Virus record (IMG/VR): IMGVR_UViG_3300009183_000151
Location: 1 to 42,691 of that record
Origin: a virus
Reading direction: 5' to 3' (one strand)
DNA length: 42,691 nucleotides
The first letter of the stretch is position 1. Every line of letters starts with the position of its first letter. The translations under genes were made by a program, and so were the position numbers. The notes under the pieces are model-generated. The model was not told where the DNA came from. It did no database searches and was given only the letters and a program-made list of their open reading frames with translations. Positions 6,755-14,992 of the stretch are shown piece after piece.

Positions 6755-8092
6755 ATGTATTTTGACTCTTTGTCCAAGTTGCTCTGTCAAATCGAGCGTA
6801 AGCCACTTTTCTTGCGATTTAATCCTAATCCTTTTGATTTCACGGACAAGGATTCAGTCAATGAGATGCAATTCTTTCTTCCTGATGGTGTCACATTTCA
6901 AATTTTGCTCAAGGATGAATCTTTGCCTTTGGTTTTGAGTATGTTGCAGTTGTCTGTTTTTTCTGGCGACAACAAAGTCTTCGCATGGGATTGGAAATCA
7001 TTTATTTCACATGTGCTTGCAAAGACTGGCAAGTTATATTCTATTGAATCATCTGTTGTTGATCTTAAGATTTTAGAAAGTTACAACGGAATCAAGAAAT
7101 CATGTCCTGAGACATTTGTTGAGTGTTTTAACAGAATAAAGTATTTGGTATCATCTGGTCTATGGAAAGACTGTGAAAATATTTACAAGAAGATTCATTT
7201 GCCTTTGATGACAAATGTCATTCCTTATTTGGAAACAGTAGGCATTCTTGACTTGAATGCTGGCAAGAAGGTTCATGCTCATTATGAGATTGATGGTCAG
7301 GAGAATGGCAGATTAAGATGTCACAATGCTTTTAAGAATGGTTTTGTGCCACATGCAATGGGATCGGATATCAAGGAGAAGTTGAAGCCTGTCGGCTATG
7401 ATTCTCTTTTCATGGCTTTTGATTACAAGGGCATGGAAGCGTTTGTTCTTGCCTATTTGAGCAAAGACGAAAGGTTGATGAGTTTTTGTCAGGAAGAGGA
7501 CATTTATGCTTCTTTGGCAAAGTCATTATTTGGATCGAATTCTGAAAAAATTGATCGTGAATTGGTGAAAAAATGTTTTTTGCCGGTTATATATGGACAG
7601 TCGGCCCGTTCTCTTTCTTTGCGTTGCGGAATGGCTGCTGATGTCGCAGAAGGCGTTGTGGAACGAATTAGTTCTTTGTTCAATACTGCGCTTTCATTCG
7701 TTGCTGATTGTGAAGAAAAAGTAAAACAAAATGGATTTGCCAAAGATGTTTTTGGTAAAAGAAGAAACAACTTTGAGTTAGGCAAGGAATATTTAGCCAG
7801 AAACTTTGCTGTGCAATCACCCGCATCAACGATATGTCTTGAGAAACTTATCAATCTTCATATTTCCATACAAAACTTAAATCAAAGCTTGAAGGATAAG
7901 GCTCAAATTTCTTATACTGTTCATGACGGTTATGTTTTGTATGTTACGAAGGATAATTGGAAACAAGTTTACAAGAGAAGTATGGAAGCATTGTGCGGAG
8001 AATCCGAGCTTTGTCCCGGTCTGCGACTGAAGGTTTCATGTCGTGGAGGGAGAAACCTGAATGACCTGAAAATGATTAAAGATCGAAAGTGA
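6755..8092 (+). CDS. Family A DNA polymerase, short form
   Basis: 445 residues; copies DNA. The palm and fingers are intact: motif A FMAFDYKGMEAF (catalytic Asp and the Glu five residues on), motif B DRELVKKCFLPVIYG (Arg, Lys and Tyr at family spacing), motif C YTVHDGYVLYV, where the catalytic Asp is kept but the usual Glu after it is Gly. GRLRCHNAF precedes motif A as in other family members. Upstream, only about 190 residues remain where T7 or Pol I relatives carry a full 3'-5' exonuclease; no DxE exonuclease motif is seen, so proofreading is probably absent or encoded elsewhere. The ATG has a poor ribosome site. A 10-codon frame at 6733 overlaps the start and ends in TTT-TGA-C, so a +1 frameshift could fuse ten extra residues. 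Followed without a gap by the next gene. Confidence 0.88.
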   Translation: MYFDSLSKLLCQIERKPLFLRFNPNPFDFTDKDSVNEMQFFLPDGVTFQILLKDESLPLVLSMLQLSVFSGDNKVFAWDWKSFISHVLAKTGKLYSIESSVVDLKILESYNGIKKSCPETFVECFNRIKYLVSSGLWKDCENIYKKIHLPLMTNVIPYLETVGILDLNAGKKVHAHYEIDGQENGRLRCHNAFKNGFVPHAMGSDIKEKLKPVGYDSLFMAFDYKGMEAFVLAYLSKDERLMSFCQEEDIYASLAKSLFGSNSEKIDRELVKKCFLPVIYGQSARSLSLRCGMAADVAEGVVERISSLFNTALSFVADCEEKVKQNGFAKDVFGKRRNNFELGKEYLARNFAVQSPASTICLEKLINLHISIQNLNQSLKDKAQISYTVHDGYVLYVTKDNWKQVYKRSMEALCGESELCPGLRLKVSCRGGRNLNDLKMIKDRK

Positions 8093-8100
8093 AGGAAAAA

Positions 8101-8652
8101 ATGATTGAGATTGTTCACAATTTTCCGATAACAGAAGAAGAATTTTTGGACCTTGACAAGAAATTTTCAAAGCTTTGCTGGCATGCTGCTCACGAATTGA
8201 AGAAGAAAAACACAAACAATAATTTCATTGATGATCCTGAGGACATTAAACAAGAATTACAAATGAGCATGCTTCGTGCTGGAAGCTATTACAAGAGACA
8301 GGTTTATATTGAGAAGTGTCTTGATGTTGCTAAGAAGTTCGTCGAGGACAAATTAATTTTGAAGGTTTTATTGGAACTGGAGAATCTTTGGGAAAATAGG
8401 ACTAGGCATGGTGCCAATAGGCAAAAGTATGGTGCTTTCCAAGAGAATCTTCTTGAAAAGATTATTCGTAATTTTGTGCCGAAGGAAAATAGGCCAAACA
8501 AGAATGCGCCTTTGAAAATGGACAGCAAGTTTGTGACTTATTGCAAGGCCATCGTATGGAATGGCCAGAAATCGATGGGCAAGAAGATCACTAGGGAAAA
8601 ATCAATTCGTAGTGGTATGGTTTCTTTGAGCGAGTTTGAATTTTTGCATTGA
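8101..8652 (+). CDS. Unknown protein with faint sigma-70 region 2 resemblance
   Basis: 183 residues from ATG 8101 (AAGGA just upstream); a GTG at 8089 overlapping the polymerase stop is the alternative. It is highly charged and helical. The segment DDPEDIKQELQMSMLRAGS recalls the DxEDxxQExxLR helix of sigma region 2, and a basic C-terminal part (KKITREKSIRSGMVSLSEFE) follows, but a region 4 helix-turn-helix is not evident. A phage sigma-like or polymerase-accessory protein are both possible. It is translationally coupled to the polymerase. Confidence 0.5.
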   Translation: MIEIVHNFPITEEEFLDLDKKFSKLCWHAAHELKKKNTNNNFIDDPEDIKQELQMSMLRAGSYYKRQVYIEKCLDVAKKFVEDKLILKVLLELENLWENRTRHGANRQKYGAFQENLLEKIIRNFVPKENRPNKNAPLKMDSKFVTYCKAIVWNGQKSMGKKITREKSIRSGMVSLSEFEFLH

Positions 8653-8669
8653 TATCAATATAATATTTT

Positions 8670-8770
8670 GAGCGGTATAGTTTGCCATCTAATCGACAAT
8701 TTATATTTTGTAACTATAATCGATAATAATCCAAATCGGTTGAGAATTATGGTGTGCCGCTCATTTTTTT
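8670..8770 (+). terminator. Possible structured terminator or leader between polymerase and helicase operons
   Basis: GAGCGG 8670-8675 can pair with CCGCTC 8757-8762, which is followed by seven T residues. Between them TATAGTT 8676-8682 pairs with AACTATA 8712-8718. The long loop makes this a weak terminator candidate; the remaining sequence to 8872 is AT-rich and must hold the promoter of the helicase gene (a -10-like TAAAAT near 8838). Confidence 0.3.
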
Positions 8771-8872
8771 GAATTTTTTCCTCTCCCACAAAAAAATAAA
8801 TTGAAAAAAAGCCTATCTTGTTTGCCATTGTTTATGGTAAAATAGTGGCATCATTGCATATGAGGTCTTGGA

Positions 8873-10405
8873 ATGCGTGAACTTACACCAGAAGAACAAG
8901 CTCAACTTGAGTCGATGACCGATCCAGAGGTGATCAAGCCTAAGTTTGCGTGGGATGATACATTTCAGCGCAAATTGCTTGCGATGCTTTTAACTGACGA
9001 ATACATGCTTGTTCAAGCCATGGACAAAGTGAAGCCAGAGTATTTTAGCAATGAAGCTCATACTCTGATCTGCAAGATACTGATTCAACATTTTACCAAG
9101 GAAAAGGTCCGTCCTAGCGAGTGGATTATTCAGCAGGAGTTGAATAATTCTTTGAAGGATAGAGACAGAACAATTCAGCTTCATTATGCGGCTGAATTGA
9201 AAAGTATTTATGATTACTACACTTCCGGTTTAGACAGTCGTGAATACCTTATTGATAAGGTGACTTACTTTGCTAAGGTTCAAGCAGTAAAGCTGGCATT
9301 TCACGCTTCTTTGGAAAAGATGCAAGAGGCACCAGAAGACGAGAAGACTTGGGGTTTTGTATACGAAAAAATGCGCCAAGCCATGCTCATTGATAGAAGT
9401 TATGAGCCCGGTCTTGAATACTTCATGAACATCGAAGAGATGTTCAAAAGAATGGAAGATGTGTTCGTAGGCAAAGAGAGGTTTACATCAGGATTTCCAT
9501 CTATTGATAATGCTCTGACTGGAGGTGGTTTATTTATTGGTCAGATAGCAAGTTGGATTGGTTTGCCCGGTACTGGAAAGTCTCTTGCTCTTGTAAAGGC
9601 TGCTGTTGAAAATGTTCTTTTGGGACACAAGGTTCTTTACATCACATTGGAAATGGATGAACTTGGTATTGTTCAGCGTTTTACAAGTCAATTTGCGAAA
9701 AAGGACATCAATAACCTTAGGCAGATGAAAGAAGAAATCAAAGAGACGATAGAAGAATTCAAGAAAGACAAAGTTGATCCTAACCTTTTGCATGTCAAAC
9801 AATTTCCCGGTGGCCAACTTGATGTCAATGGCATCAGAGCATATATGGCACAATTAGAGCTTCGTGGATGGAAGCCAAATGTGCTTATTGTTGACTATGT
9901 TGGCGAAATGAAAGATGATCCTTCCGTCAAGAAATATGAATCTGCATATCGTATTCTTCGTGATCTAAGGGGATTTGGTGTTGAAAAAGGACATGTAACA
10001 TTTACATGTGTGCAGCCAAATCAGACTGCGGCAAAGTTGGAAATTGGGCAATATATTGACGAATCCAATATCGGCACAAGCTTTGACCAGTTCAAGCCAT
10101 TGGATGCTTTTTGGTCAATTAACCAGCAAGTTCTTGAAAAAGATGCTGAGGTTGGAAGAATTTTTGTCATTAAGCACAGAAATGGTCGATCAAGATTTAG
10201 CTTTAAGATTGGATTTGATTATAAGATTGGTACATTGGACATGTTTGAAATTAGCAAGGATACATATCGTGAGCGCATGAACTTAGTACAAGAGAAGAAA
10301 GCGGAAGAAGTTACTATGGACAATGTGGGCGATGCTTCATCCGGTGGAAAAAAGCAGCGCAGCAAGAAAGGTTTCAATCCAGAAAACGACACATACGAGG
10401 CTTAA
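8873..10405 (+). CDS. DnaB/gp41-like replicative helicase
   Basis: 510 residues. The N-terminal 170 residues are helical as in DnaB and T4 gp41; the RecA-fold motor follows with GFPSIDNALTGGGLFIGQ, Walker A GLPGTGKS at 230-237, LYITLEMDE, and Walker B VLIVDYVGEM around Asp341. KHRNGRSRFSF near 425 fits the late arginine motif, and a Lys/Ser-rich tail ends the protein. It unwinds DNA at the fork as a hexamer ring. GAGG upstream of ATG 8873 fits the start. It begins an operon with a 57-residue protein and a UvsY-like protein. No primase is visible in the window. Confidence 0.85.
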   Translation: MRELTPEEQAQLESMTDPEVIKPKFAWDDTFQRKLLAMLLTDEYMLVQAMDKVKPEYFSNEAHTLICKILIQHFTKEKVRPSEWIIQQELNNSLKDRDRTIQLHYAAELKSIYDYYTSGLDSREYLIDKVTYFAKVQAVKLAFHASLEKMQEAPEDEKTWGFVYEKMRQAMLIDRSYEPGLEYFMNIEEMFKRMEDVFVGKERFTSGFPSIDNALTGGGLFIGQIASWIGLPGTGKSLALVKAAVENVLLGHKVLYITLEMDELGIVQRFTSQFAKKDINNLRQMKEEIKETIEEFKKDKVDPNLLHVKQFPGGQLDVNGIRAYMAQLELRGWKPNVLIVDYVGEMKDDPSVKKYESAYRILRDLRGFGVEKGHVTFTCVQPNQTAAKLEIGQYIDESNIGTSFDQFKPLDAFWSINQQVLEKDAEVGRIFVIKHRNGRSRFSFKIGFDYKIGTLDMFEISKDTYRERMNLVQEKKAEEVTMDNVGDASSGGKKQRSKKGFNPENDTYEA

Positions 10406-10406
10406 A

Positions 10407-10580
10407 ATGGCAAAGTTCAAGGTTTTCGAGAATATTCTCAATGAGTATGTCAATCATCCTACTCAGGTTTTCGTAGAAGAAATTGAGGCTTCTTCTCCAG
10501 AAGAAGCAATTCAGTTTATAAGAATGATGCATCCAAACAAGGGAATGTTGACAGTTAACGGTCAGCAATATGAGGGGTAA
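10407..10580 (+). CDS. Small protein between helicase and UvsY-like gene
   Basis: 57 residues from ATG 10407 with GAGG 6 nt upstream, one base after the helicase stop. It has a beta-alpha layout (FVEEIEASSPEEAIQFIRMMHP followed by a short strand), typical of tiny phage accessory proteins with a 'values in strands, EEA helix' pattern. No family assigned. Its place inside the replication operon suggests a helper role in replication. Confidence 0.6.
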   Translation: MAKFKVFENILNEYVNHPTQVFVEEIEASSPEEAIQFIRMMHPNKGMLTVNGQQYEG

Positions 10581-10582
10581 AA

Positions 10583-11077
10583 ATGGCTAATGAAGCACCT
10601 ATTGAAAAGGTGTCGGTTGTTGTTCAGGGTCGAAGAATTGTTCTTGACCCTGAAAACATGAAGTACAATGAAAATAATTTGCCTGAATACATGAGCAAGG
10701 AATACGGGTGGATAGATTATTTAGGCAAACAGCTTGAGTATGCACAGAAAGAAGTGCTTTTGGCTGAGATTGATGCCGAGTCAGTTTATAGTTCCAAATT
10801 CATGGAATCTAAGGACACCGGCAATTCAGACAATTATGCCAAGGCTTATTCCAACAGTCATGTTGATGTTGTTGCTGCCAAAAAAAATGTTGTCGAGCGC
10901 AAAGAAGCTGTTGGTCATTTGAGGGCACATCTTGCTGCTTGGAGCAAGAATCATGAAAATGCCCAGAACAGAGGTCACACAATCAGAGCCGAAATGAAGG
11001 TTTTGAATCGTGACATTTATGAAACACCAGAAGAAAACAAAAGTGTTTCTTTTGAGGAATATCTTAAATCAAATTGA
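10583..11077 (+). CDS. UvsY-like recombination mediator (tentative)
   Basis: 164 residues, helical, similar in size and layout to T4 UvsY (137 residues), which loads UvsX on SSB-coated single strands. Comparable parts are a helix LEYAQKEVLLAEIDAES followed by Tyr/Lys, a central segment DNYAKAYSN, and a C-terminal helix ending QNRGHTIRAEMKVLNR that parallels SRGFAIKHIQDMR of T4. The match is by eye and partial. Its operon partner is the DnaB-like helicase, and UvsX plus the gp32-like SSB are encoded at 17860-20148, so the rest of the T4-type machinery is present. Alternative: an unrelated helical virion or replication protein. Confidence 0.5.
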   Translation: MANEAPIEKVSVVVQGRRIVLDPENMKYNENNLPEYMSKEYGWIDYLGKQLEYAQKEVLLAEIDAESVYSSKFMESKDTGNSDNYAKAYSNSHVDVVAAKKNVVERKEAVGHLRAHLAAWSKNHENAQNRGHTIRAEMKVLNRDIYETPEENKSVSFEEYLKSN

Positions 11078-11102
11078 CAATTATTTCCATTTTTGTCACA
11101 AT
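11074..11102 (+). promoter_or_regulatory. Possible promoter before the GNAT/dCMP deaminase pair
   Basis: Perfect -35 TTGACA (11074-11079), 17 nt, then CACAAT (4 of 6 match). It overlaps the stop codon of the upstream gene and leaves a leader that contains the hairpin at 11085-11130, although the start point would fall within that hairpin. Confidence 0.3.
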
Positions 11103-11130
11103 CTTTCATACGCAACTGACAACCATGGAA
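11085..11130 (+). promoter_or_regulatory. Leader stem overlapping the ribosome site of the GNAT gene
   Basis: TTCCAT-tt-TTGTCA (11085-11098) pairs with TGACAA-cc-ATGGAA (11117-11130): two 6-bp helices split by a 2x2 internal loop. The right arm runs into the GGAAGGGG ribosome site of the gene at 11141, so folding could limit its translation. Confidence 0.4.
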
Positions 11131-11140
11131 GGGGTTAAAA

Positions 11141-11662
11141 ATGTCTGAATCCACTATACGCTGGCTTCGTCAAAGCGACTTAGAACAAATAGTAGAGATT
11201 GAAGAACAGACATTTCCCCATCCTTGGGATATGCAAGATTTTGAAATTTGTCTTAGAAAGAAAAATGCATTTGGAGTTGTGCAGATTCTTGATGAAAAAG
11301 TCATAGGTTATATGATTTTTCAATGCACATCCAAGTCATACAACATACTCAGCATTGCCGTTGATCCAAAACATCAAAAATGTGGAAATGGCAGGAAAAT
11401 GATTGAATATGTTAAAAATAAAATAAGAGCATCAACTGAAGGTCCAAAAAATCAAATTATTTTGATTGTAAGTGATCAAAACCTTGTTTGTCATAAATTC
11501 TTGAAGTCTCTTGATTTTGTTGCCACTAAAATAAACAAAGACTATTTTGGACCAGATCATGATGCTTATCATTTTGTCATGGATATGAGAGATCAGAAGA
11601 AGATTAAAGTAAAAAAAAAGGGAAGGACTGGTAAGGTAAAAGATGTCGATAAAATGGAATAA
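11141..11662 (+). CDS. GNAT acetyltransferase (RimI-like)
   Basis: 173 residues. The opening IRWLRQSDLEQIVEIEEQTFPHPW closely follows RimI-type N-acetyltransferases, and the acetyl-CoA loop reads VDPKHQKCGNGRKMIEYV (Q-x-x-G-x-G). RimI modifies the N-terminal alanine of ribosomal protein S18, but phage relatives may have other protein or small-molecule targets. The C-terminal 25 residues are an added Lys-rich tail (KKIKVKKKGRTGK) not needed for the fold, possibly for nucleic acid binding. The end overlaps the next gene by 20 bp, giving coupled translation. Confidence 0.8.
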   Translation: MSESTIRWLRQSDLEQIVEIEEQTFPHPWDMQDFEICLRKKNAFGVVQILDEKVIGYMIFQCTSKSYNILSIAVDPKHQKCGNGRKMIEYVKNKIRASTEGPKNQIILIVSDQNLVCHKFLKSLDFVATKINKDYFGPDHDAYHFVMDMRDQKKIKVKKKGRTGKVKDVDKME

Positions 11663-12071
11663 GTGGTTTTTGGGTCTAGCCGAATACATTTCGACAGCAT
11701 CTAAAGACCCAAGCACCAAGGTTGGAGCGGTAATTGTCGATGATGATAGAAGAGTTGTTTCAACTGGTTACAATGGCTTTCCAAGAGGCATACAGGACAC
11801 CGAAGAAAGGCTCAACAACCGTGATTTGAAATATTCCATTATCGTTCATGCTGAGAGGAATGCTCTTCTTTTCGCAAGGGGATCAGTCAAGGGATGCACA
11901 ATATATACTTATCCAATGATGCCATGTTCAGTTTGTGCTTCGATGATAATTCAATCTGGAATCAAGAAGGTAGTTTCTCCAAATAGCGACAATCCAAGAT
12001 GGAAGGATCATATAGAGCTTTCTTTGGTTCTTTTTAGGGAATCAGGAGTCGAAGTGGAATTCGTTGACTAA
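11643..12071 (+). CDS. dCMP deaminase
   Basis: 142 residues. Converts dCMP to dUMP, the substrate of thymidylate synthase. Zinc and catalytic motifs are clear: IVHAERNAL (HAE) and MMPCSVCASMI (PCxxC). DPSTKVGAVIVDDDRRV and GYNGFPRG are typical of deoxycytidylate deaminases rather than cytidine deaminases. It pairs functionally with ThyX (31655), dNMP kinase (27500) and pyrB (1994). The 3' end meets the convergent gene at 12068 with a 4 bp overlap. Confidence 0.9.
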   Translation: MSIKWNKWFLGLAEYISTASKDPSTKVGAVIVDDDRRVVSTGYNGFPRGIQDTEERLNNRDLKYSIIVHAERNALLFARGSVKGCTIYTYPMMPCSVCASMIIQSGIKKVVSPNSDNPRWKDHIELSLVLFRESGVEVEFVD

Positions 12072-12667
12072 CAAGACCATATTTTCATTTGTTTTTCGTA
12101 TTTAACAATTTGTTTGCAGTAGAAATTAATTACTTGTTTTTTCAAGATGTTTTTCCATTCATTTCTTCCAATTTGTGTTGTTATGATTGGCTTGTTTTTA
12201 TTTGATATTTGAATTTGCCCATAACCTAAGGCACCGATGCTTAGGCAATTCCAGTCTAATTCCCAAATTGGAATAATTTTAATTTCTGCTATTTCTACTT
12301 TTCCTTCTTTTCTTTTGTAATCGATAAATATGTAATTTAATGTTAGTTCTTCATCCTTGAGTAATTTTATCAGTCTTTTGACTGAAATTAAATTAGGCAT
12401 AGAAAAGCCTGATTCGTTGATGTGATGCGACTTTATGTCGAATAAGTGTTTGATTTTATCAACAGAGATGGAAAAGTCGTCTACTGATTTTTTACTTTTT
12501 GATTTGGTGAATTGGGCCTGATATTGATTTGAGATTATTTTTGATGAAAGGTGTTCAATCATATCTCCGACAGCACGATGAGAAAGAGATTCATCTGCCA
12601 TAAAAGGAAGAATATGAGAATGCAATAAGCTTTGTATGTCTTGATTCAAATTCATCAAATAATCCAT
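12068..12667 (-). CDS. Restriction endonuclease-fold protein (tentative)
   Basis: 199 residues. The middle has the arrangement of PD-(D/E)xK nucleases: KIKHLFDIKSH, then MPNLISVKRLIKLL, YIFIDYKRKEG, AEIKII and the block ELDWNCLSIGALGYGQIQI, a style I associate with type II restriction enzyme-like proteins. The C-terminal part ends in an aromatic/Lys helix (QVINFYCKQIVKYEKQMK). No methyltransferase partner is adjacent, so a stand-alone phage nuclease that degrades host DNA, or a non-catalytic relative, is possible. The ribosome site is poor. It follows the GT9-type gene by 12 bp. Confidence 0.45.
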   Translation of the reverse strand: MDYLMNLNQDIQSLLHSHILPFMADESLSHRAVGDMIEHLSSKIISNQYQAQFTKSKSKKSVDDFSISVDKIKHLFDIKSHHINESGFSMPNLISVKRLIKLLKDEELTLNYIFIDYKRKEGKVEIAEIKIIPIWELDWNCLSIGALGYGQIQISNKNKPIITTQIGRNEWKNILKKQVINFYCKQIVKYEKQMKIWSC

Positions 12668-12679
12668 CTTTTTTTAATT

Positions 12680-13660
12680 TTAAGTTTTATGATTCGTGAA
12701 TTCCAGTTTTTTGGTTTTTTCAACAACTTTTTTGAATGATTGCATGATTTGTTGGCTTGTTAATTCAGTCATGCATGGTTTGACATTTTGCTTTGATTTT
12801 GGGCATTGTATAAACATGAAGCATGGTCCGCATTCCCAGTCGCCATTGTCTTTGTGTTTTTGGACAAGTTCAAAATCAAAGTATTTGCCGTAAACTTTTC
12901 CATTTGTGAAAGAGAAAATACCAACTAGAGGTTTTTTCAATGCTCCTGCTATGTGGAATGTTCCTGTGTCGATTGAAATTACATATTCTGCTGCTTCAAC
13001 AAGACCTACCCAAGACTCTAATTCGATGTTTATAAATTGTGGTATATTCATCATTTGGAATATTTCGATTGATGAATCATGAATTGTAAAAACAAAATAT
13101 CCTTCTTCTTGTAGAAGCTTACATGTTTCGTAAATTTGTTGATCTGTAAGGCTTTTTGCTTGTCCGAATTCACAAGTTGTTGATTTGGTGACGAATAATA
13201 CAGTTGGGAGTTTTTTATCGTTAATTGAATTGAGTGCTTCTTTATATATTTCAATATTTTTTGCTTGAAGGTGACATTTGTGATTGTTCAGTTTTACTCC
13301 ACAATGTCTTGCCCATATATCGCTTCTGTGTAGAGTATTTGATCCTAAGTGCATGCTTTCGTGTACTCTGCATGCAGTACTGATGTCATATATGATTCCA
13401 TATTCTCGTTCTTTTATTTTTTCAATTGGGATTGTTTTTGCAAAAGGTTGATCTGATGCCAGTTGTAAGTATTTTTGAGGACAGCAATAATGTAAATCAA
13501 TTTCTGAAAATGTTGTACTAAAATCTTCAAACATCATCCTTTGCATGACGATGTCACCATATCCTCCGTATTTTCTTTTAATTAGAACTTTATTGCGACG
13601 AATGAAGTGTTCCTTCAATGTAATTGGATTTATTTGTTTTTTCTTTACATAGCGGAACAT
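12680..13660 (-). CDS. GT9-type glycosyltransferase (heptosyltransferase-like)
   Basis: 326 residues. The GT-B fold of the ADP-heptose:LPS heptosyltransferase family is indicated by the N-terminal loop KRKYGGYGDIVMQ, LPTVLFVTKST, and the donor-site block AAEYVISIDTGTFHIAGALKKPLVGIF, the hallmark of GT9. A C-terminal Cys pair (CGPCFMFIQC) may bind metal or form a disulfide. With the HldE-like enzyme at 32661 it suggests transfer of a heptose-type sugar. Start ATG 13660 lacks a strong ribosome site. It is in a minus-strand group with the nuclease-like gene. Confidence 0.72.
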   Translation of the reverse strand: MFRYVKKKQINPITLKEHFIRRNKVLIKRKYGGYGDIVMQRMMFEDFSTTFSEIDLHYCCPQKYLQLASDQPFAKTIPIEKIKEREYGIIYDISTACRVHESMHLGSNTLHRSDIWARHCGVKLNNHKCHLQAKNIEIYKEALNSINDKKLPTVLFVTKSTTCEFGQAKSLTDQQIYETCKLLQEEGYFVFTIHDSSIEIFQMMNIPQFINIELESWVGLVEAAEYVISIDTGTFHIAGALKKPLVGIFSFTNGKVYGKYFDFELVQKHKDNGDWECGPCFMFIQCPKSKQNVKPCMTELTSQQIMQSFKKVVEKTKKLEFTNHKT

Positions 13661-13706
13661 AAATATGGTGTCTCTTCCGTACTACCTCAATTTATTTCAA
13701 TTATAA

Positions 13707-13832
13707 ATGTTCAGGATGTCTGTATGGATACCAGATCATTTTGAAGTAAAAGAAAGACCCAATACAGGAGCGGGATGCTTTATGGCAGCGTTCAAGGGAA
13801 ATTCCAAAGTTTATGCAACAAACTTAGGTTGA
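13707..13832 (+). CDS. Possible 41-residue protein
   Basis: A short frame from ATG 13707 (or ATG 13716) to TGA 13832 reads MSVWIPDHFEVKERPNTG then a Cys/Met/Ala segment and YATNLG. No good ribosome site. In its favour: protein-like composition, and a strong hairpin right after the stop. Function unknown; it may instead be chance. Confidence 0.3.
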   Translation: MFRMSVWIPDHFEVKERPNTGAGCFMAAFKGNSKVYATNLG

Positions 13833-13836
13833 GACA

Positions 13837-13866
13837 AGGGGGCCAATCGTGTTGATTAAGCCCCCT
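13837..13866. terminator. Strong hairpin between convergent gene ends
   Basis: AGGGGGC (13837-13843) pairs with GCCCCCT (13860-13866), with an inner AATC/GATT stem (13845-13848 with 13854-13857). It spans the stop codon of the mutase gene and follows the possible 41-residue frame. No T tract on either strand, so it may stabilise 3' ends rather than terminate. Confidence 0.4.
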
Positions 13867-14992
13867 GATTCATAAATGTCTTCCACTTTGACAATGCTGA
13901 ACCTATAGTCTGATCTATGTCCAAATACTTGTATTCTCCTAGTCTACCTCCAAATGTAACATCGTTGTGATTTATTTTCAGATTAGCATATTTGTTGTAA
14001 ATGAAACTGTTCTTTTCATCCCTTATTGGGTAGTAAGGTTCAGGATGGTCTTTGAATGATATTGGTATGTCAAAACTCACAACTGTTTCTTCTTTTTCTT
14101 GATTTTTTGTTTCATAATGTTTTGGCGTTTCATTGTGGAAATGCTTGTGTTCAATGCTTCTGATGTATGGTTTTGATCCATCTACATGGTTGAAAACTGC
14201 CGTTCCTTGGTAGTCGCCATAGAATGTCTTGTGTTCAAAAGTTAAAGTGTTGTATTCCAAGAATCCGTACTCATAATCGTAAAATTTATCTATTGGTCCT
14301 GTGTAAACAAGATGATTGGCGTAATCTCTCCATTTGTTTCTCATGGTGAAAAAGTCAACTCCAAGATTGATATCGATTCCATCAAGCATTTTTCTAATTG
14401 TTTGGGAATATCCTTCTTTTGGCATTCCTTGATATTTTGTTGTAAAATAATTTTCTTCGTAAGTTAGTCTTATTGGAAGTCTTTGAATGATGGAGGCAGG
14501 TAGTTCGGATGGTTCCTTTAGCCATTGCTTTTTTGTGTAGTGATAGAAAAATAAATCATAAATTTCACGACCAACCCTGTCCAAAGCCCATTCTTCAAAG
14601 TTTCTTGGATTATCGCAAGGAATTCTTACTTCTTGCAGTTTTCTTTGAGCATCTTCTGGTGTGACAACTCCCCACAATTGGTGAAGTGTCATCATGTTGA
14701 TTGGGAAAGAGAAAACTTTGCCTTGAGACAAAGCCTTGGGTTTGTTGATGTAAGGAATTATTTTTGTGAATTTATTGATGAATTCCCAAACTTCTTCACT
14801 TTGAGTGTGGAATATATGCGCTCCATATTCGCTAACCAATATTCCGTTCTGCCATCTTTTGTCATAAGTTGCTCCAGCAATGTGGTTATTTTTGTCTATG
14901 ACAAGGCATTTTTTTCCTGCATCTGTTGCCTTGCGGGCAAAGGTAGAACCGAAAAAACCAGATCCAACTATGAGAAAATCATACTTTGCCAT
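13856..14992 (-). CDS. glf: UDP-galactopyranose mutase
   Basis: 378 residues, normal for the family. Interconverts UDP-galactopyranose and UDP-galactofuranose using reduced FAD. The FAD-binding start YDFLIVGSGFFGSTFA and LVIDKNNHIAGATYD are followed by the family block SEYGAHIFHTQSEEVWEF, FPINMMTLHQLWG, FYHYTKKQW and late GRLGEYKYLDIDQTIGSAL. The start is ATG 14992 with AGAGGAAAAATA upstream; its first base is the last base of the preceding stop (TAATG), so it is coupled to the GT9-like gene. Points to Galf in a phage- or host-surface glycan. Confidence 0.92.
   Translation of the reverse strand: MAKYDFLIVGSGFFGSTFARKATDAGKKCLVIDKNNHIAGATYDKRWQNGILVSEYGAHIFHTQSEEVWEFINKFTKIIPYINKPKALSQGKVFSFPINMMTLHQLWGVVTPEDAQRKLQEVRIPCDNPRNFEEWALDRVGREIYDLFFYHYTKKQWLKEPSELPASIIQRLPIRLTYEENYFTTKYQGMPKEGYSQTIRKMLDGIDINLGVDFFTMRNKWRDYANHLVYTGPIDKFYDYEYGFLEYNTLTFEHKTFYGDYQGTAVFNHVDGSKPYIRSIEHKHFHNETPKHYETKNQEKEETVVSFDIPISFKDHPEPYYPIRDEKNSFIYNKYANLKINHNDVTFGGRLGEYKYLDIDQTIGSALSKWKTFMNQGA

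Noticed and set aside
7504-7854. 116-residue minus-strand frame inside the polymerase gene
   Set aside because: No ribosome site, and the polymerase frame is certain from its motifs.
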